Notes under the pieces: generated by a model | What the model was told of the DNA's origin: nothing | The model's database searches: none | The model's input: the letters and a program-made list of their open reading frames with translations, nothing else | Assembly: GCA_025201845.1 (NCBI GenBank) | Contig: MU603952.1 | Span: 1 to 47,247, forward strand | Direction: 5' to 3' | DNA: 47,247 nucleotides | Source: Martensiomyces pterosporus | Lineage: Eukaryota; Kickxellomycota; Kickxellomycetes; Kickxellales; Kickxellaceae | Shown here: one piece after another, positions 8,937 to 18,236 of the stretch | Numbering within the stretch: the stretch's first letter is position 1 | Layout of the letters: every line of letters begins with the position of its first letter | Made by a program: the position numbers and the translations under genes

Positions 8937-10778
8937 TCAGCGGGAATGGCGGGTGCCCAGAAGCACATCCTCTTTGGCCAAAAGAACAGTCAATGCCAGG
9001 GGAATTCCGGCCACAACGCAGACGGCCGATAGCGCCAGAATCGCCATCAGCGCTCCGCGCCAGGACGCCGACAGCTTGTGTGGCGACGCTGTAGAAAAGC
9101 TCGTCAACATTGGATGGTGGCAGCATGCAAAGTCCCACGTCAGCTGCCTCTCCCACTCGCGCAGTAGCGAAAGGTACGCCAAGTCTGGGCCCCCGCCGCT
9201 GCCCGCCGCTGCATTGCATGGCGCACTGTTTACCCCGCTGCTTGCCATGCCAGCTGTGGCTGCAGCAGGATCTGGAAGTCCCGCGCAGTGATGGGGGTGC
9301 CTGCCGCCGTGCCCCGGCATGTGCAGAGGGTGGACAGGCCCTGCTGGGAAAGGGTGCTGCTGGTGCTGGAGCGAGGCCAGCGGTGGCTGCGGCGGCAGGT
9401 GCGGTGGCAGATGCTGCTGAGGCTGGTGGTAGTAGTGCTGGGTTGTATGGCTCTGTGGAGGCAGGTAATGGCGCTGGTATGGGTGGTTTCTGGAGAACTT
9501 TGACGTGGACATTCCGCCGCTGCCGCTCGCGCCGCCGTGGTGCGCGTCGAATGGCAGAGCCATGCCATGCGGCGGCTGCTGGTGCTGCTGCCACATGGAC
9601 AAGTCGCTGCGGTTTCCACCGCTGGCACTGCTCCACGCAGCCAGCTCCTCCATCATGGACAGGCTGTCCCAGTCAATGTGTGCTGCACGTATCTGGCTCG
9701 ATGGAGGGTGCCTGCCGTACATCGACGACCGAGACGCCAGAAACGACTGCGTGAACGACAGCGGCGAGCCTATTCTAGAGGGTATTGAAATCGAGTGCGG
9801 CACAGGGTGGGCGTGCTGATGATGGCTGCTGCTGCTGCTGCTGCTACCGCCGTTGTGGTTGTGGTTGTGGCTGCCGCCAATGTTCTGGCGAAAGGAGGGC
9901 GGGCCGCTTGAGCTGCTCGACGACCCCATGTCGAAGAAGTTGTGCGTGGAGTCGACCATCGGCCTCTTCACATACGGACCGCCACTGAGCCCAGCCTCCT
10001 TGCTTAGGTCCCCCCGAAGCCGCCCAGCCGCCGCTGCTCCGCCGAGACTGTAGATGCTGACATCGCTGTTGCTGTTGGTGCAGCCAGCGGCGAACCCGCT
10101 GCTGGTGCTACCAGTAGCATGGCTGCTGCTTGCCATAAAGGCACCCGCTGGCGATGGGTTCTCCAGCCGGCGGAAATCGCCTGTGGGCCGAGCGTCGCCC
10201 GCCACTCCGTGCGAGGCAACTGCTCGTTGCACAAAGTCGTCATACTGCAGGTAGTGATTGCCGCTGCCAATATGGAGTCGCGAGGACTGCTGCTGGTGAT
10301 AGTGGCTGTCGCTTGTGTTCCGCAGGTGCCGCCCTGGCGCCAGAGCCTGCACTATTGATGCGTGCACAAATGGCCTGCCCTCGCCAGCAGTGTCGTGCTG
10401 CTGCTGCTGCTGCTGCATTTCGTCTTCTTCTTCAGCCCACGTGTGGAGCGCAAGGAGTGTCCGTGATCGCCGCGAGCTCACTGTACTACTGCTCGCTGGT
10501 CCTGCTACGCTGAATCTGCGCTGGCCGGGTAGCGCTCTTCCCACGCCGTCGTCCACCATTGGGCCGCGCTTTTCGGACGAGCTCCACGACCGCAGTGGAC
10601 GGATAGCGCCTCGCTGGGGCTGCCTTGTTGCTGGCTTTTGCACAGCGTCGTTTACCTTGTGCGCCGAGGGATCCCCGCCAGGCGCGCCAGCTCCACAGCA
10701 CATCCAGCACACGGAGCCACAGTTACAGCGCGCGCTGGTGCTGCTGCCAGCATCCGTTTGCGAAGAGTTGGTGCTCAT
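8937..10778 (-). CDS. Low-complexity protein with C-terminal membrane anchor (613 aa), unrecognised
   Basis: The start is the ATG at 10778 (MSTNSSQTDAGSS). The N-terminus has a compact Cys cluster (CNCGSVCWMCCG, about residues 19-30) that could be palmitoylated or bind metal. The middle is dominated by His, Gln, Ser, Gly and Pro runs (poly-Ser, HNHNHN, QQQQQQ, HLPPHLPPQPP), probably disordered. Near the C-terminus a structured stretch (LAYLSLLREWERQLTWDFACCHHPM) precedes a single hydrophobic helix (GALMAILALSAVCVVAGIPLALTVLLA) and a short basic tail, suggesting a tail-anchored or single-pass protein. I do not recognise the family. The protein-like hydrophobic end and continuous frame favour a real gene over chance. 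Confidence 0.6.
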   Translation of the reverse strand: MSTNSSQTDAGSSTSARCNCGSVCWMCCGAGAPGGDPSAHKVNDAVQKPATRQPQRGAIRPLRSWSSSEKRGPMVDDGVGRALPGQRRFSVAGPASSSTVSSRRSRTLLALHTWAEEEDEMQQQQQQHDTAGEGRPFVHASIVQALAPGRHLRNTSDSHYHQQQSSRLHIGSGNHYLQYDDFVQRAVASHGVAGDARPTGDFRRLENPSPAGAFMASSSHATGSTSSGFAAGCTNSNSDVSIYSLGGAAAAGRLRGDLSKEAGLSGGPYVKRPMVDSTHNFFDMGSSSSSSGPPSFRQNIGGSHNHNHNGGSSSSSSSHHQHAHPVPHSISIPSRIGSPLSFTQSFLASRSSMYGRHPPSSQIRAAHIDWDSLSMMEELAAWSSASGGNRSDLSMWQQHQQPPHGMALPFDAHHGGASGSGGMSTSKFSRNHPYQRHYLPPQSHTTQHYYHQPQQHLPPHLPPQPPLASLQHQQHPFPAGPVHPLHMPGHGGRHPHHCAGLPDPAAATAGMASSGVNSAPCNAAAGSGGGPDLAYLSLLREWERQLTWDFACCHHPMLTSFSTASPHKLSASWRGALMAILALSAVCVVAGIPLALTVLLAKEDVLLGTRHSR

Positions 10779-11278
10779 ATTCACGTATACCTTTTCCCGG
10801 TTCTTTTTTTCCTTGCTTGTCACTGGAGAGATGCAGGGTGAATAGTGTGTTGCTGAAAACAGGTGAGATGAGAGAGGCAGCGGATTCGAGAACGAGGGCT
10901 TGCTAATGCTTCCCTGGATCTGAAGGATTTTGTGGCGTAGTTTTTTTTTTTTTTTGTCCGCACAGTCTTGGCTCGTCTCTGGTCCCGCTCCTCTCCCTGA
11001 ATAGCAACCCTCTCACTACCTGATTCCGCCCTGCCAATACACTCGAGGAGCGATGATGGCTTTATTTTGGCACTCTAAATCTCTGATGTCTGCTACCTCG
11101 AAGAATGCTGTTTACGCTTCCTCCCCCCTCCCCGCTTTTATTTGGTAAACAAAGTGCCAGCCAAAGCCACATCCTGCTTCCAAAGCACGACAGGAAATAA
11201 CAAGAAATTGCACATCCAAATTCATCTGCAATATCTCTCTTTGATTGTCTCGAAATAGCCTGACAAAGGGGCGCTAAT
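10779..11278. other. Divergent intergenic region
   Basis: The gap between the membrane-anchored protein and TBCC, transcribed divergently, contains a 17-base T run near 10941 and then the 77-bp duplication. I see no gene. Confidence 0.5.
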
Positions 11279-11430
11279 AGTCAGTGCAATTACTACAGCC
11301 ATTGTTGGCGCGTGCGACAAATGCTGGTACCATACTACATGCAGTGGACGCGGATAGTCAGTGCAATTACTACAGCCATTGTTGGCGCGTGCGACAAATG
11401 CTGGTACCATACTACATGCAGTGGACGCGG
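11279..11430. repeat. 77-bp perfect tandem duplication upstream of TBCC
   Basis: Copy 1 at 11279-11355 and copy 2 at 11356-11430 are identical over the compared length (starting AGTCAGTGCAATTACTACAG and ending CAGTGGACGCGG). It is noncoding, about 100 bp before the TBCC start codon. Confidence 0.95.
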
Positions 11431-11534
11431 GTTTCGCAAAACAGGTGCTGCGGGCTGGCTCTGGCTCTCTCGCTCCATTTGCATGCTAAACCGCCATTTC
11501 TATTTTGCACATCTAATATACATAGCACGCAGGA

Positions 11535-12623
11535 ATGGCATCGGCGGGGAGTGCAGCGAACGCTAATGCAGCAGCCAAATTCTGGGACCACTTCCAAGAG
11601 CAGAAGGAGTGCATCAAATCGATGGTCGCCAGCAACCAAGATGCATCCCAGCATGTCCGCGACCTAGACGAGGCACTGCGCGAGGCATTCATCTACCTGC
11701 CTACATACGACCAAAAGCATTTCATCAAGGATCTCGAGGAGCTGCGCGGGCTGCTGCACAAGCGGAACGAACCCAAAAGATTCGGATTCCGATTCAAAAA
11801 CGCAAGCACCAAGCCAAACAGAGACAAGCCAGCGGCAGCACCCACGGCAAGCCCAGAAAATACAAATAGCAAGAGTGCAGATGCTGAAGCGGGGAATGGA
11901 GCGTCGGTTGCTGTGGACCAGCCTGCAAGCAGCACCAGCAGCAATAAGGCGTCGCTGTACACATTTGCCGACATAAAGAACGAGTGGGTCGAGGCAAGAC
12001 CAGAGCCGCTGTGCGCGCGCAAGGCTGGCATGCTAGCCGCTGCTGAGCCCACAGATGGCGAGCTACGAGACATCTCCGACAGCGTCTTGGATCTCCGTCG
12101 TATCAGCGGCAGCTTGCGGGCACTGAACTGCCACCGGATCAAAAACTCCGTAGTCATCTGCGACCCGTTCTCTGGTTCGGCAACCATACGCGATTCGCAA
12201 AACTGCATCTTTGTCATGGGCGTTCGCCAGCTCAGGCTGGAGAACTCACGGATGGTCGATGTGTACGTGTACTGCACCAGCCACCCGATCATTGAAAAGT
12301 CCTCGGGCGTTAGCTTCTCTGCTTACCCGGCTGCCGTCGAGACTGATGAAACACGGAGTGCTTTCGCGCACTCAAAGCTCTCAGAGATGCCAGACTTGCA
12401 CCACATGGTTGACGACTTTAACTGGCTCAAGAGACAGCCGTCGCCCAACTGGTCAGTCCACAATAGGCCGCTTGGAAAAGAAGACTGGGCCCTCGTCAAC
12501 GGCTCTGAGAGAGCCCTAGGGCGCATTAAAGAGCTGCTGCCAGCGGCGAGGACAGCGCCTGATGGCGACCTGCAAGGATGGGCCACTTGGAAAAGAAGAC
12601 TGGGCCCTCGTCAACGGCTCTGA
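11535..12623 (+). CDS. Tubulin-folding cofactor C (TBCC), C-terminus altered by tandem duplication
   Basis: TBCC is the GTPase-activating cofactor that completes alpha/beta-tubulin dimer assembly together with cofactors D and E. The N-terminal helical domain (about residues 14-77: KFWDHFQEQKECIKSMV...LHKRNEP) resembles the TBCC spectrin-like tubulin-binding part. A disordered linker runs about 90-140. The C-CAP/cofactor C beta-helix occupies about 175-300, with LNCHRIKNSVVICDPFSGSATI repeats and CIFVMGVRQLRLENS, in which Arg234 of QLR matches the catalytic arginine finger. The C-terminus is abnormal: a 115-bp tandem duplication shifts the frame, so the last 13 or so residues (from WATWKRR) come from out-of-frame copy 2. 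Without one copy the protein would be 351 aa and end DGDLQGRNM at 12705. The gene is intronless. Confidence 0.88.
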   Translation: MASAGSAANANAAAKFWDHFQEQKECIKSMVASNQDASQHVRDLDEALREAFIYLPTYDQKHFIKDLEELRGLLHKRNEPKRFGFRFKNASTKPNRDKPAAAPTASPENTNSKSADAEAGNGASVAVDQPASSTSSNKASLYTFADIKNEWVEARPEPLCARKAGMLAAAEPTDGELRDISDSVLDLRRISGSLRALNCHRIKNSVVICDPFSGSATIRDSQNCIFVMGVRQLRLENSRMVDVYVYCTSHPIIEKSSGVSFSAYPAAVETDETRSAFAHSKLSEMPDLHHMVDDFNWLKRQPSPNWSVHNRPLGKEDWALVNGSERALGRIKELLPAARTAPDGDLQGWATWKRRLGPRQRL

Positions 12624-12692
12624 GAGAGCCCTAGGGCGCATTAAAGAGCTGCTGCCAGCGGCGAGGACAGCGCCTGATGGCGACCTGCAAGG
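12471..12692. repeat. 115-bp-period tandem duplication over the TBCC 3' end
   Basis: The segment starting CTTGGAAAAGAAGACTGGGC occurs at 12471 and again at 12586, with about 107 bp identical. Eight bases (ATGGGCCA) lie between the end of copy 1 and copy 2. The period is not a multiple of three, so it changes the TBCC reading frame. Confidence 0.95.
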
Positions 12693-12724
12693 GAGGAATA
12701 TGTAGAGCTGTATATTCAATTTGA

Positions 12725-12730
12725 AATAAA
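12725..12730 (+). terminator. Poly(A) signal AATAAA of the TBCC gene
   Basis: AATAAA lies 20 bp after the TBCC stop that would be used without the duplication (TAG ending 12705). It suits cleavage before the convergent RhoGAP gene, whose stop is at 12813. Confidence 0.5.
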
Positions 12731-12812
12731 GGAAGGCGGAAGGGATGTCCCCCTGGTCTACATTGCTCGGCCCTGCGAAAACGAGAAAAAGAGGCATTGC
12801 GGGTGAGCTTTG

Positions 12813-15570
12813 TTACTCAATGTCGTCCCCGTCCTCGTCATCGGTCCCATCCGAGTCCTCGTCCTTGAGGAAGAAATCCATGTTGTCCGCCGTCGCGCTG
12901 GGCTCGTTGGCATCCTCAAGGATGCTGCCAACCGACACCTCGTCATCATCGAACGAGCGGTGGGGCTTTTGAGCTTCGCCATCGCCGGCAGAGAGCATCG
13001 ACGACCGCTTGTCGGCTGACGCTGTGCTGGCTCTCTTTTCAGCAGCACCAGTGCTCCTTTCTGCTGTGCCATCAGCGAGAAGCGACGAGCGCTTGGATGC
13101 ACTTGCCGACTTCTCCAGCGAGGTCCGTGGCGACCTGGCTGGCGTCGGGCCAGACCCAGAGGCAGCACCAGCAGCCAACAACGACGCGCCTGCAGAAGCG
13201 CCCTGAGCCAGGGACGATGGCCCAGCAGGAATTGATATGTGGGCATTGCTCAGCCCACTGGCCAGCGCACCAGTCGCATGGTCGCCAGCTTCGCTCTTGA
13301 CAGGCCGTGCGGTGGGCTTGAATGGCCTGCTTGTTTCGATGCCTGCCAAAATAACGTCGTAGTTCTCAATGAGATCAGTGACAAAGTTCTCTGGCATGCG
13401 GTTGAGGCTGACGCCGACAATCTCCTTCGCGCGCATGACGACCGGCCCAAGCCGCTGGCTCACGCACTTTAGAAACTCCGTCCGCGCCTCGCTGTCGTCG
13501 TCCTTGATCTGCTCGCTCAAGGTGCCAAACAGATCCTGCATGGTTCTCAGGTGGGCGTAGTTGACTCCCTGGAGCAAGTGCCTGATCGCCTGCATGGTGT
13601 CAACGCTGTCCTTCTCGCTCCTCGAGCTATACAGCGCACGCAGCGGGTCATAGAGCTCGTCGGGGCACAGGGGCTGTGGCAGCTCCAAGAAATAGAGGAC
13701 AAGGGCATTCGCAACCACGGGTAAATCAAAGGCGCGCAGCTGCTTCAGCGTAACCTTGGACCCGCGGTTCACGGCGTTGCGCAGCTCGTGGATATTTCTG
13801 AGCAGCGCACGCGTGGTCCAGACCTTGTACTTGTCCTCTGGCGCCATTTCGCGCGAGCTCTTCCTGATAAGACTCAGTGCCTTTGCTGGGAACATTGGGG
13901 TGTCCTTGTGCGAGACCAGCAGCTGCTCCTCAAGCGGGACACCAAAGATCTGGTACTCTGCTGGGCTCAGGCTGAAGGGCCTGAAGATTATCGGGCGAGG
14001 GGTGAACCGGCCTGTTCCATAGTGCTCGATGGCCCACTGGATGTCCTGGTGAGGCTTGACGCTTTCCTCATACACCTCCAGCCGGTCGCCAATCGCCAGC
14101 TCAGCCTGAACCGGAAGCTTGTTGACTCTGGCATAGCCGCTGAGCGTGCTCTTGATGTTCATCAAGCGGTTGAGCTCCCAGACCTCCATGGTGTCGAGAT
14201 AGTTTGTCAGCTGCTCCTCTAGGTCAGTGCGTACGAGCTCGGCGCGAACGACAGAGTCGCGGTAGATTTGGCTGGCCTCGTCCGCCTCCCTCTGGGCGCG
14301 CTCATATGTCATCACCTTACCCAAGTGCGCGCTGCGATTGCCAAGGGGCTCGTCGTCGCTGTCATAGTCATCGTCGCTCTGGAAGTCCAGGGCAGGCTTT
14401 TTCCACTGGTAGTAGGCATTGGGGCGCGACTGGAACTGCGATCCACGGCCCATGAACCGCAGATACCCCTGGTTCATCATGCTCTGGCCCACAGAGATCG
14501 CATCAGCCTCGTTGCGCACCACAGTTGGGTAGTTTGTGCACCACCAGCCAGCCAGGCTCTCGCCCGAAATCAGGCTGCGGAACGTTCCGAGGATGCCAAA
14601 CTTGACGTCATGCTGAGGCACCTCCGTCTGCATGCGCTGGAGCATCACGTGGAACTCGTGTCTGGTGAGCGCAACATTGCCCAAGACAATGCTGGCCACG
14701 TCAAGCTCCCCTGCGGAACGTTCCGAGGATGCCAAACTTGACGTCATGCTGAGGCACCTCCGTCTGCATGCGCTGGAGCATCACGTGGAACTCGTGTCTG
14801 GTGAGTGCAACATTGCCCAAGACAATGCTGGCCACGTCAAGCTCGCCCTGGACGGGCGGGACGGGCGAGTGCAGGACGCCGATATCAGAGCCAGAGAGAA
14901 TCTGCCGCTGCTGCCTGAGATCATCTTCCGATCCAGCAGCAGCCCGATCAGCCGCCGTGTTGCCCTCGCTTGCAGCGACGGCGGCAGCCTCGGCCGTAGG
15001 CAGGTTCATGCTTGGCCTCGACTTTACCTCAAACTCGGCAGCCGATGCGCCTGGCTGCAGGCTTCCGGGGCTCTCCTTCAGCCGCATCTGCTCCGCAGCT
15101 GCCGCCTTCTGCGTGTACACTCTGTGGTTTCTATCGACCTGGCTGAGCTCTGTCGACGACCGGCGTATCGTGTCGTCGATAATCTTCCACGACGCACGCA
15201 CCCGCGCCCTATGCTCACTGGAGAAGTTGCGAAGAGGCATGACAACCGAGCTAGTCAGCTCAATTGCCAAGTCGGAATGCGCTTCGGCCAAGGCAAGGCA
15301 TTCCGAAACCAGCCCGTGGTACGCGGTCTTGAGCGTAGCGCCCTCGTCGCGGCCGAACCCCTTGGTGGAGAACTTGCGTTCGGCAAGCTGCCGCAGGCTG
15401 TTGGCGTACATCTCCTCTATCGCCACGCGGTCGCGCAGAAGGCTCAAAAGCTCATCGCATTCGTAGGACCCTTGCTCGAGCTTTTCGTACAGCCTTTGTG
15501 GCCCACGCTCGTACCGTGGTTGCTGGCCCAATCCTGGATTGTCCCAGAATGAGTTTTCAAACTTTATCAT
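12813..15570 (-). CDS. F-BAR-DEP-RhoGAP protein (Rgd2-like), frame broken by 136-bp duplication
   Basis: The ATG at 15570 opens an F-BAR domain (MIKFENSFWDNPG; residues about 1-250) that should bind curved membrane. The frame stops near 14701. The second frame resumes with a DEP domain (VKFGILGTFRSLISGESLAGWW... YYQWKKP) and then a RhoGAP-fold region (FGVPLEEQLLVSHKDTPMF; LRAFDLPVVANALVLYFLELP), ending in a Ser/Ala-rich and acidic tail. F-BAR, DEP and RhoGAP in this order is the architecture of yeast Rgd2, a GAP for Cdc42/Rho5 in polarity and wall signalling. A 136-bp tandem copy at the DEP start splits the frame. Removing one copy gives 2622 nt, exactly 874 codons, so the intact product would be 873 aa. 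The canonical GxFR arginine-finger motif is not apparent (YKVWTTR in its place), so GAP activity is doubtful. Confidence 0.85.
14576..14847. repeat. 136-bp tandem duplication inside the F-BAR/RhoGAP gene
   Basis: The segment starting TGCGGAACGTTCCGAGGATG is at 14576 and again at 14712. The copies differ within the repeat at one site (gtgagCgcaac vs gtgagTgcaac), a synonymous Ala codon change. The period is 1 mod 3, so it breaks the reading frame. Confidence 0.95.
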
Positions 15571-16025
15571 TTGCCTTTGCGCCTGTGGAAGCTGGAGTAA
15601 TCTAAAGCGCTGTTCTGGTGTTTGTTTATGGAGCAGGGAAGAAGAAGAAAAGAGAATGCAGAGATTGAGCAGCCTGCCTTTCGACTAGCACATGCCTCTT
15701 CCTGGCAGCGGCAATTGAGAGCAGCTCAAGTATTCTTACCTGAATATTGACGGTGTTCCAAGAAAAGGCTGTAAACGAAGGGAATAGAGGTCAAGGGCCA
15801 AGCGTTGCGAAAAATGGCTTCTGCCCGAGGACAGCATGATGAAAACAAGTCCACTTGCTTCATCAGGTGTGACGTATTTGGCACCGGTGATTGGCTTTTG
15901 TTTGCATGTAACAAAGAAATCCCTCCACTGTTTACATCTTCAGCCGCACGCAGGGCTCGCAGCTCGGCTGGGGCTGCTGCGACCGTCCTTGCGGCCCACG
16001 CCGCACTCCATGGGCGCCCAGATCA
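15571..16025. other. Intergenic upstream of the F-BAR gene
   Basis: About 450 bp with no supported gene. The right part may hold further decayed hydrolase sequence in other frames. Confidence 0.4.
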
Positions 16026-16385
16026 GATCGCCGATCTTCGCATCAAGGCCCTCAGCAGCCATGCGCCAATGTATTCTGGCGGGGCGGGCGTTGATGTCCC
16101 GCCAGGGACAAACACAGTCGCGCACTGAATCCTCCACGCGCTCTGTGGTGCAGATGGCAAGCCGCACAATGCCCCTCTATAGACAGTGGCTTCGCTGGGC
16201 GGGCAGCACTCCAGGGCAAACACGCACCCACTTTCTGCTTCGGCACTACGCTCGAGATACATCCTAGCGTTTGCAGCGTCGTCCCACTCGCTGCAGCGCC
16301 TTACCGCCATCTCGTGCAAGGCGTCGTTTGGTGGTGCGCCAGGAAGCAGTGCTGAATCGAGTATTACTGACAGCGCGGATGCCAA
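16026..16385 (-). pseudogene. Decayed tandem copy of the neighbouring Lpx1-like hydrolase
   Basis: The minus-strand translation matches the middle and late part of the hydrolase at 16772-17725. Shared landmarks include NDALHEMAVRRCSEWDDAANAR (cf. NDELREITLKRRSEWDDAESAR), EATVYRGALC (cf. EAAVYMGALY), WRIQC (cf. WRVRC) and PAPPEYI (cf. PSPPEYI). About 25-30 residues after the YLE/YFE position are deleted. The nucleophile elbow and the C-terminal His region are absent from the open frame. Relatedness may extend some way down toward 15950 in other frames. A SINE-like element sits just upstream (16547-16708). This looks like a relic of tandem gene duplication. Confidence 0.75.
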
Positions 16386-16546
16386 TGGCGGCGAGTGCCG
16401 GATTGAGAGTGAGCCTCACACAGCATCATATTTTACAACGTGGGGCTGTCCAGGCTGCAACAACACGCGGTTGGTGGATGTGGTTTTATTCACGGGCTCC
16501 CCCGGATGGCAAGGGTTTTCATGTGCAATGGTTATCTCTCACAGGT

Positions 16547-16708
16547 GTCCTCCGGACACCCGAGCGGGACAGCATATGTCTGCTTAGTATCCTGTCGCTC
16601 CTGCGACATGGCTTCTTGTGCTCCTTAGCCGACCCCGCTATGGGGACTCTTCTAGTTTCTTGACTCTTAGTCAAGTTCACTGGAAAATACATTGGCTCCA
16701 TCATCATC
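16547..16708 (+). mobile_element. SINE-like retroposon, copy 1 (about 162 bp)
   Basis: The sequence from GTCCTCCGGACACCCG to GGCTCCATCATCATCA is about 85% identical to the reverse complement of 36141-36299. Both copies share the same 5' boundary (GTCCTC) and a CAT-repeat 3' tail, so this is not random 5' truncation. Internal short inverted repeats are visible (CTGTCGCTCCTGCGACA; GACTCTTAGTC). No clear target-site duplication remains here, and I see no tRNA-type A/B boxes. Confidence 0.7.
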
Positions 16709-16771
16709 AGCATACGCATACGAGATTAGCCGGGATGACTTGCTGATGTCACCAACACCTCCGCTCTATGT

Positions 16772-17725
16772 CTACAGTCTGGCTGGGACAGCGATCTTTG
16801 GCGCAAAGCCATACAGGAACCCGATATAGATGTCAGCGGTCTGGGTAGGGTCCTCGTGGATGAGAAGATGTCCAGCACCCTTCATAATCACGTGCCGACA
16901 ATCCACCATGGGTTTGGTGATCTTGGCAATGTACTCTGGCGGCGATGGCTGCGACAACTCGCCAGTCAGGAACGCAACGGGGCACCGCACCCTCCACAAA
17001 TTATGCGTGGCAAACGACGAAGCGTACAGCGCCCCCATGTAAACAGCAGCCTCGTTGTTTGGCCGGCACTTCAAAACAAGCTTGCTGCGGTCCTTTGCTT
17101 CAACAGCCTCCAATCCGTGCTTGATGTGCAGGTCGAGAACACGCTTGTCCCAGGTCTTGAAGAATGCGTGGGGCTCAAAGTACGCCCTGGCGCTCTCGGC
17201 GTCGTCCCACTCGCTGCGGCGCTTCAGCGTTATCTCCCTAAGCTCATCGTTTCTGGCTACCTTGGGGAAAAGAACGGGATCGGTGATGATGAGGGAGACA
17301 AATGTCAGCGGCGAGATGATCTCCGCAATAAGCAGTGACGACGCGCCCCACGAGTGCCCAACACCAACAATGTTTCTCGGTCCGCCCAGCTGGCGGACAA
17401 CTGAGAGAATGTCGCGGGCGTTCTCGAACCACGGCGAAAAGCTCTCGTCCTTCACAGACTCCCTATTGATGACAGCGCTGTCGCCGTGGTTGTACCCGTC
17501 AAGGGCGATTGCCCTGTCGACGTACCAGTCATCGCTTTGGTGCGCAAACAGTCGCTGGAGAGTGGGCTCCCAGAGCTCCTTGTGGAATCCGTTTGCGTGT
17601 GCGAGAAGCAGCGTCAGGGGCCGTCCTCTCTGCCCTCTCTGAGCAAGCGCCGTTGGGATGTAGATGTTGGCTGCCAGTTTTTGGCCCTTGCGCGACGCCT
17701 CAAAGACCCTTTTGGTGACTTCCAT
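16772..17725 (-). CDS. Alpha/beta hydrolase, Lpx1-like peroxisomal lipase (317 aa)
   Basis: An alpha/beta-hydrolase fold is indicated by AHANGFHKELWEP (residues 42-54, oxyanion-hole region, the HANGFHKE signature of yeast Lpx1-type lipases), the nucleophile elbow GVGHSWGASS (Ser125), and the late His in KGAGHLLIHEDP (about His286). The last three residues are Ala-Arg-Leu, a permissible PTS1 peroxisomal targeting signal; yeast Lpx1 itself ends in a PTS1 variant. The likely role is acylglycerol or ester hydrolysis in the peroxisomal matrix, by family analogy. The ATG at 17725 is the only good start. A truncated paralogue lies just downstream at 16026-16385. It is intronless. Confidence 0.82.
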   Translation of the reverse strand: MEVTKRVFEASRKGQKLAANIYIPTALAQRGQRGRPLTLLLAHANGFHKELWEPTLQRLFAHQSDDWYVDRAIALDGYNHGDSAVINRESVKDESFSPWFENARDILSVVRQLGGPRNIVGVGHSWGASSLLIAEIISPLTFVSLIITDPVLFPKVARNDELREITLKRRSEWDDAESARAYFEPHAFFKTWDKRVLDLHIKHGLEAVEAKDRSKLVLKCRPNNEAAVYMGALYASSFATHNLWRVRCPVAFLTGELSQPSPPEYIAKITKPMVDCRHVIMKGAGHLLIHEDPTQTADIYIGFLYGFAPKIAVPARL

Positions 17726-18236
17726 GTTCAGCGAGGCAAGGGATGGATACTACAAGAAAAAAACCGCAAGGTACAAAGGAAAGGAGAGAAGGAAAAGCGG
17801 CGGATATGGCAGTACTTAAGAGAGAACAACGGTGGCTGCGAAGGAAGGAAAAGCATCGCCCATGTGAAGTCCACAGCTTCTCCACACTTGTGTTAACAGG
17901 GCTGGCCTGCATCCAGCTGTGTGGAAAGGGGGCGGCTGTTCAAGTGGCCCGAGTTCCGCGGAGGACGGATCTTCAACAGGCTGCAGCAGGCTAAGGCGCG
18001 CTCAGAGGAACGTGATGGTGACAGCAGCTGTCGCCTCTTTATTGCCACATCAGCCAGATAAAGGATACGGAAGTGTGGGATTCGTGTTGGAATAAAGAAA
18101 AAAAACAGCGCCATAAACAAAAAAAGGAAAGGAGGAAAAGAGGCGAATAATACAGCGGGCATTTATCGACTAGGGAAAGAACAGGGCAAATTTTGTAGAC
18201 AGCGTGCACACATGCAGGCGAGGACAGCCGATGCAG
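17726..18236. other. Intergenic between FCP1 stop and hydrolase ATG
   Basis: About 510 bp, A-rich on the plus strand (17750-17800, 18095-18150). It should hold the FCP1 3' region and the hydrolase promoter. I see no gene. Confidence 0.5.

Noticed and set aside
7609..9636. 675-codon minus-strand open frame
   Set aside because: Overlaps two better-supported genes in another frame, is GC-driven, has no domain-like or hydrophobic patterning, and starts without ATG.
16547..16708. LTR of a retrotransposon as an explanation of the repeat
   Set aside because: Ends are not TG...CA in a symmetric way, the duplication at copy 2 is 15 bp rather than 4-6 bp, and one copy is 5'-truncated; all fit LINE-driven retroposition better.
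16519..16719. Similar short frames (SAKEHKKPCRRSDR) here and at 36205
   Set aside because: The shared protein-like sequence comes from the duplicated retroposon read antisense; frames are short and end differently, so not a conserved gene.
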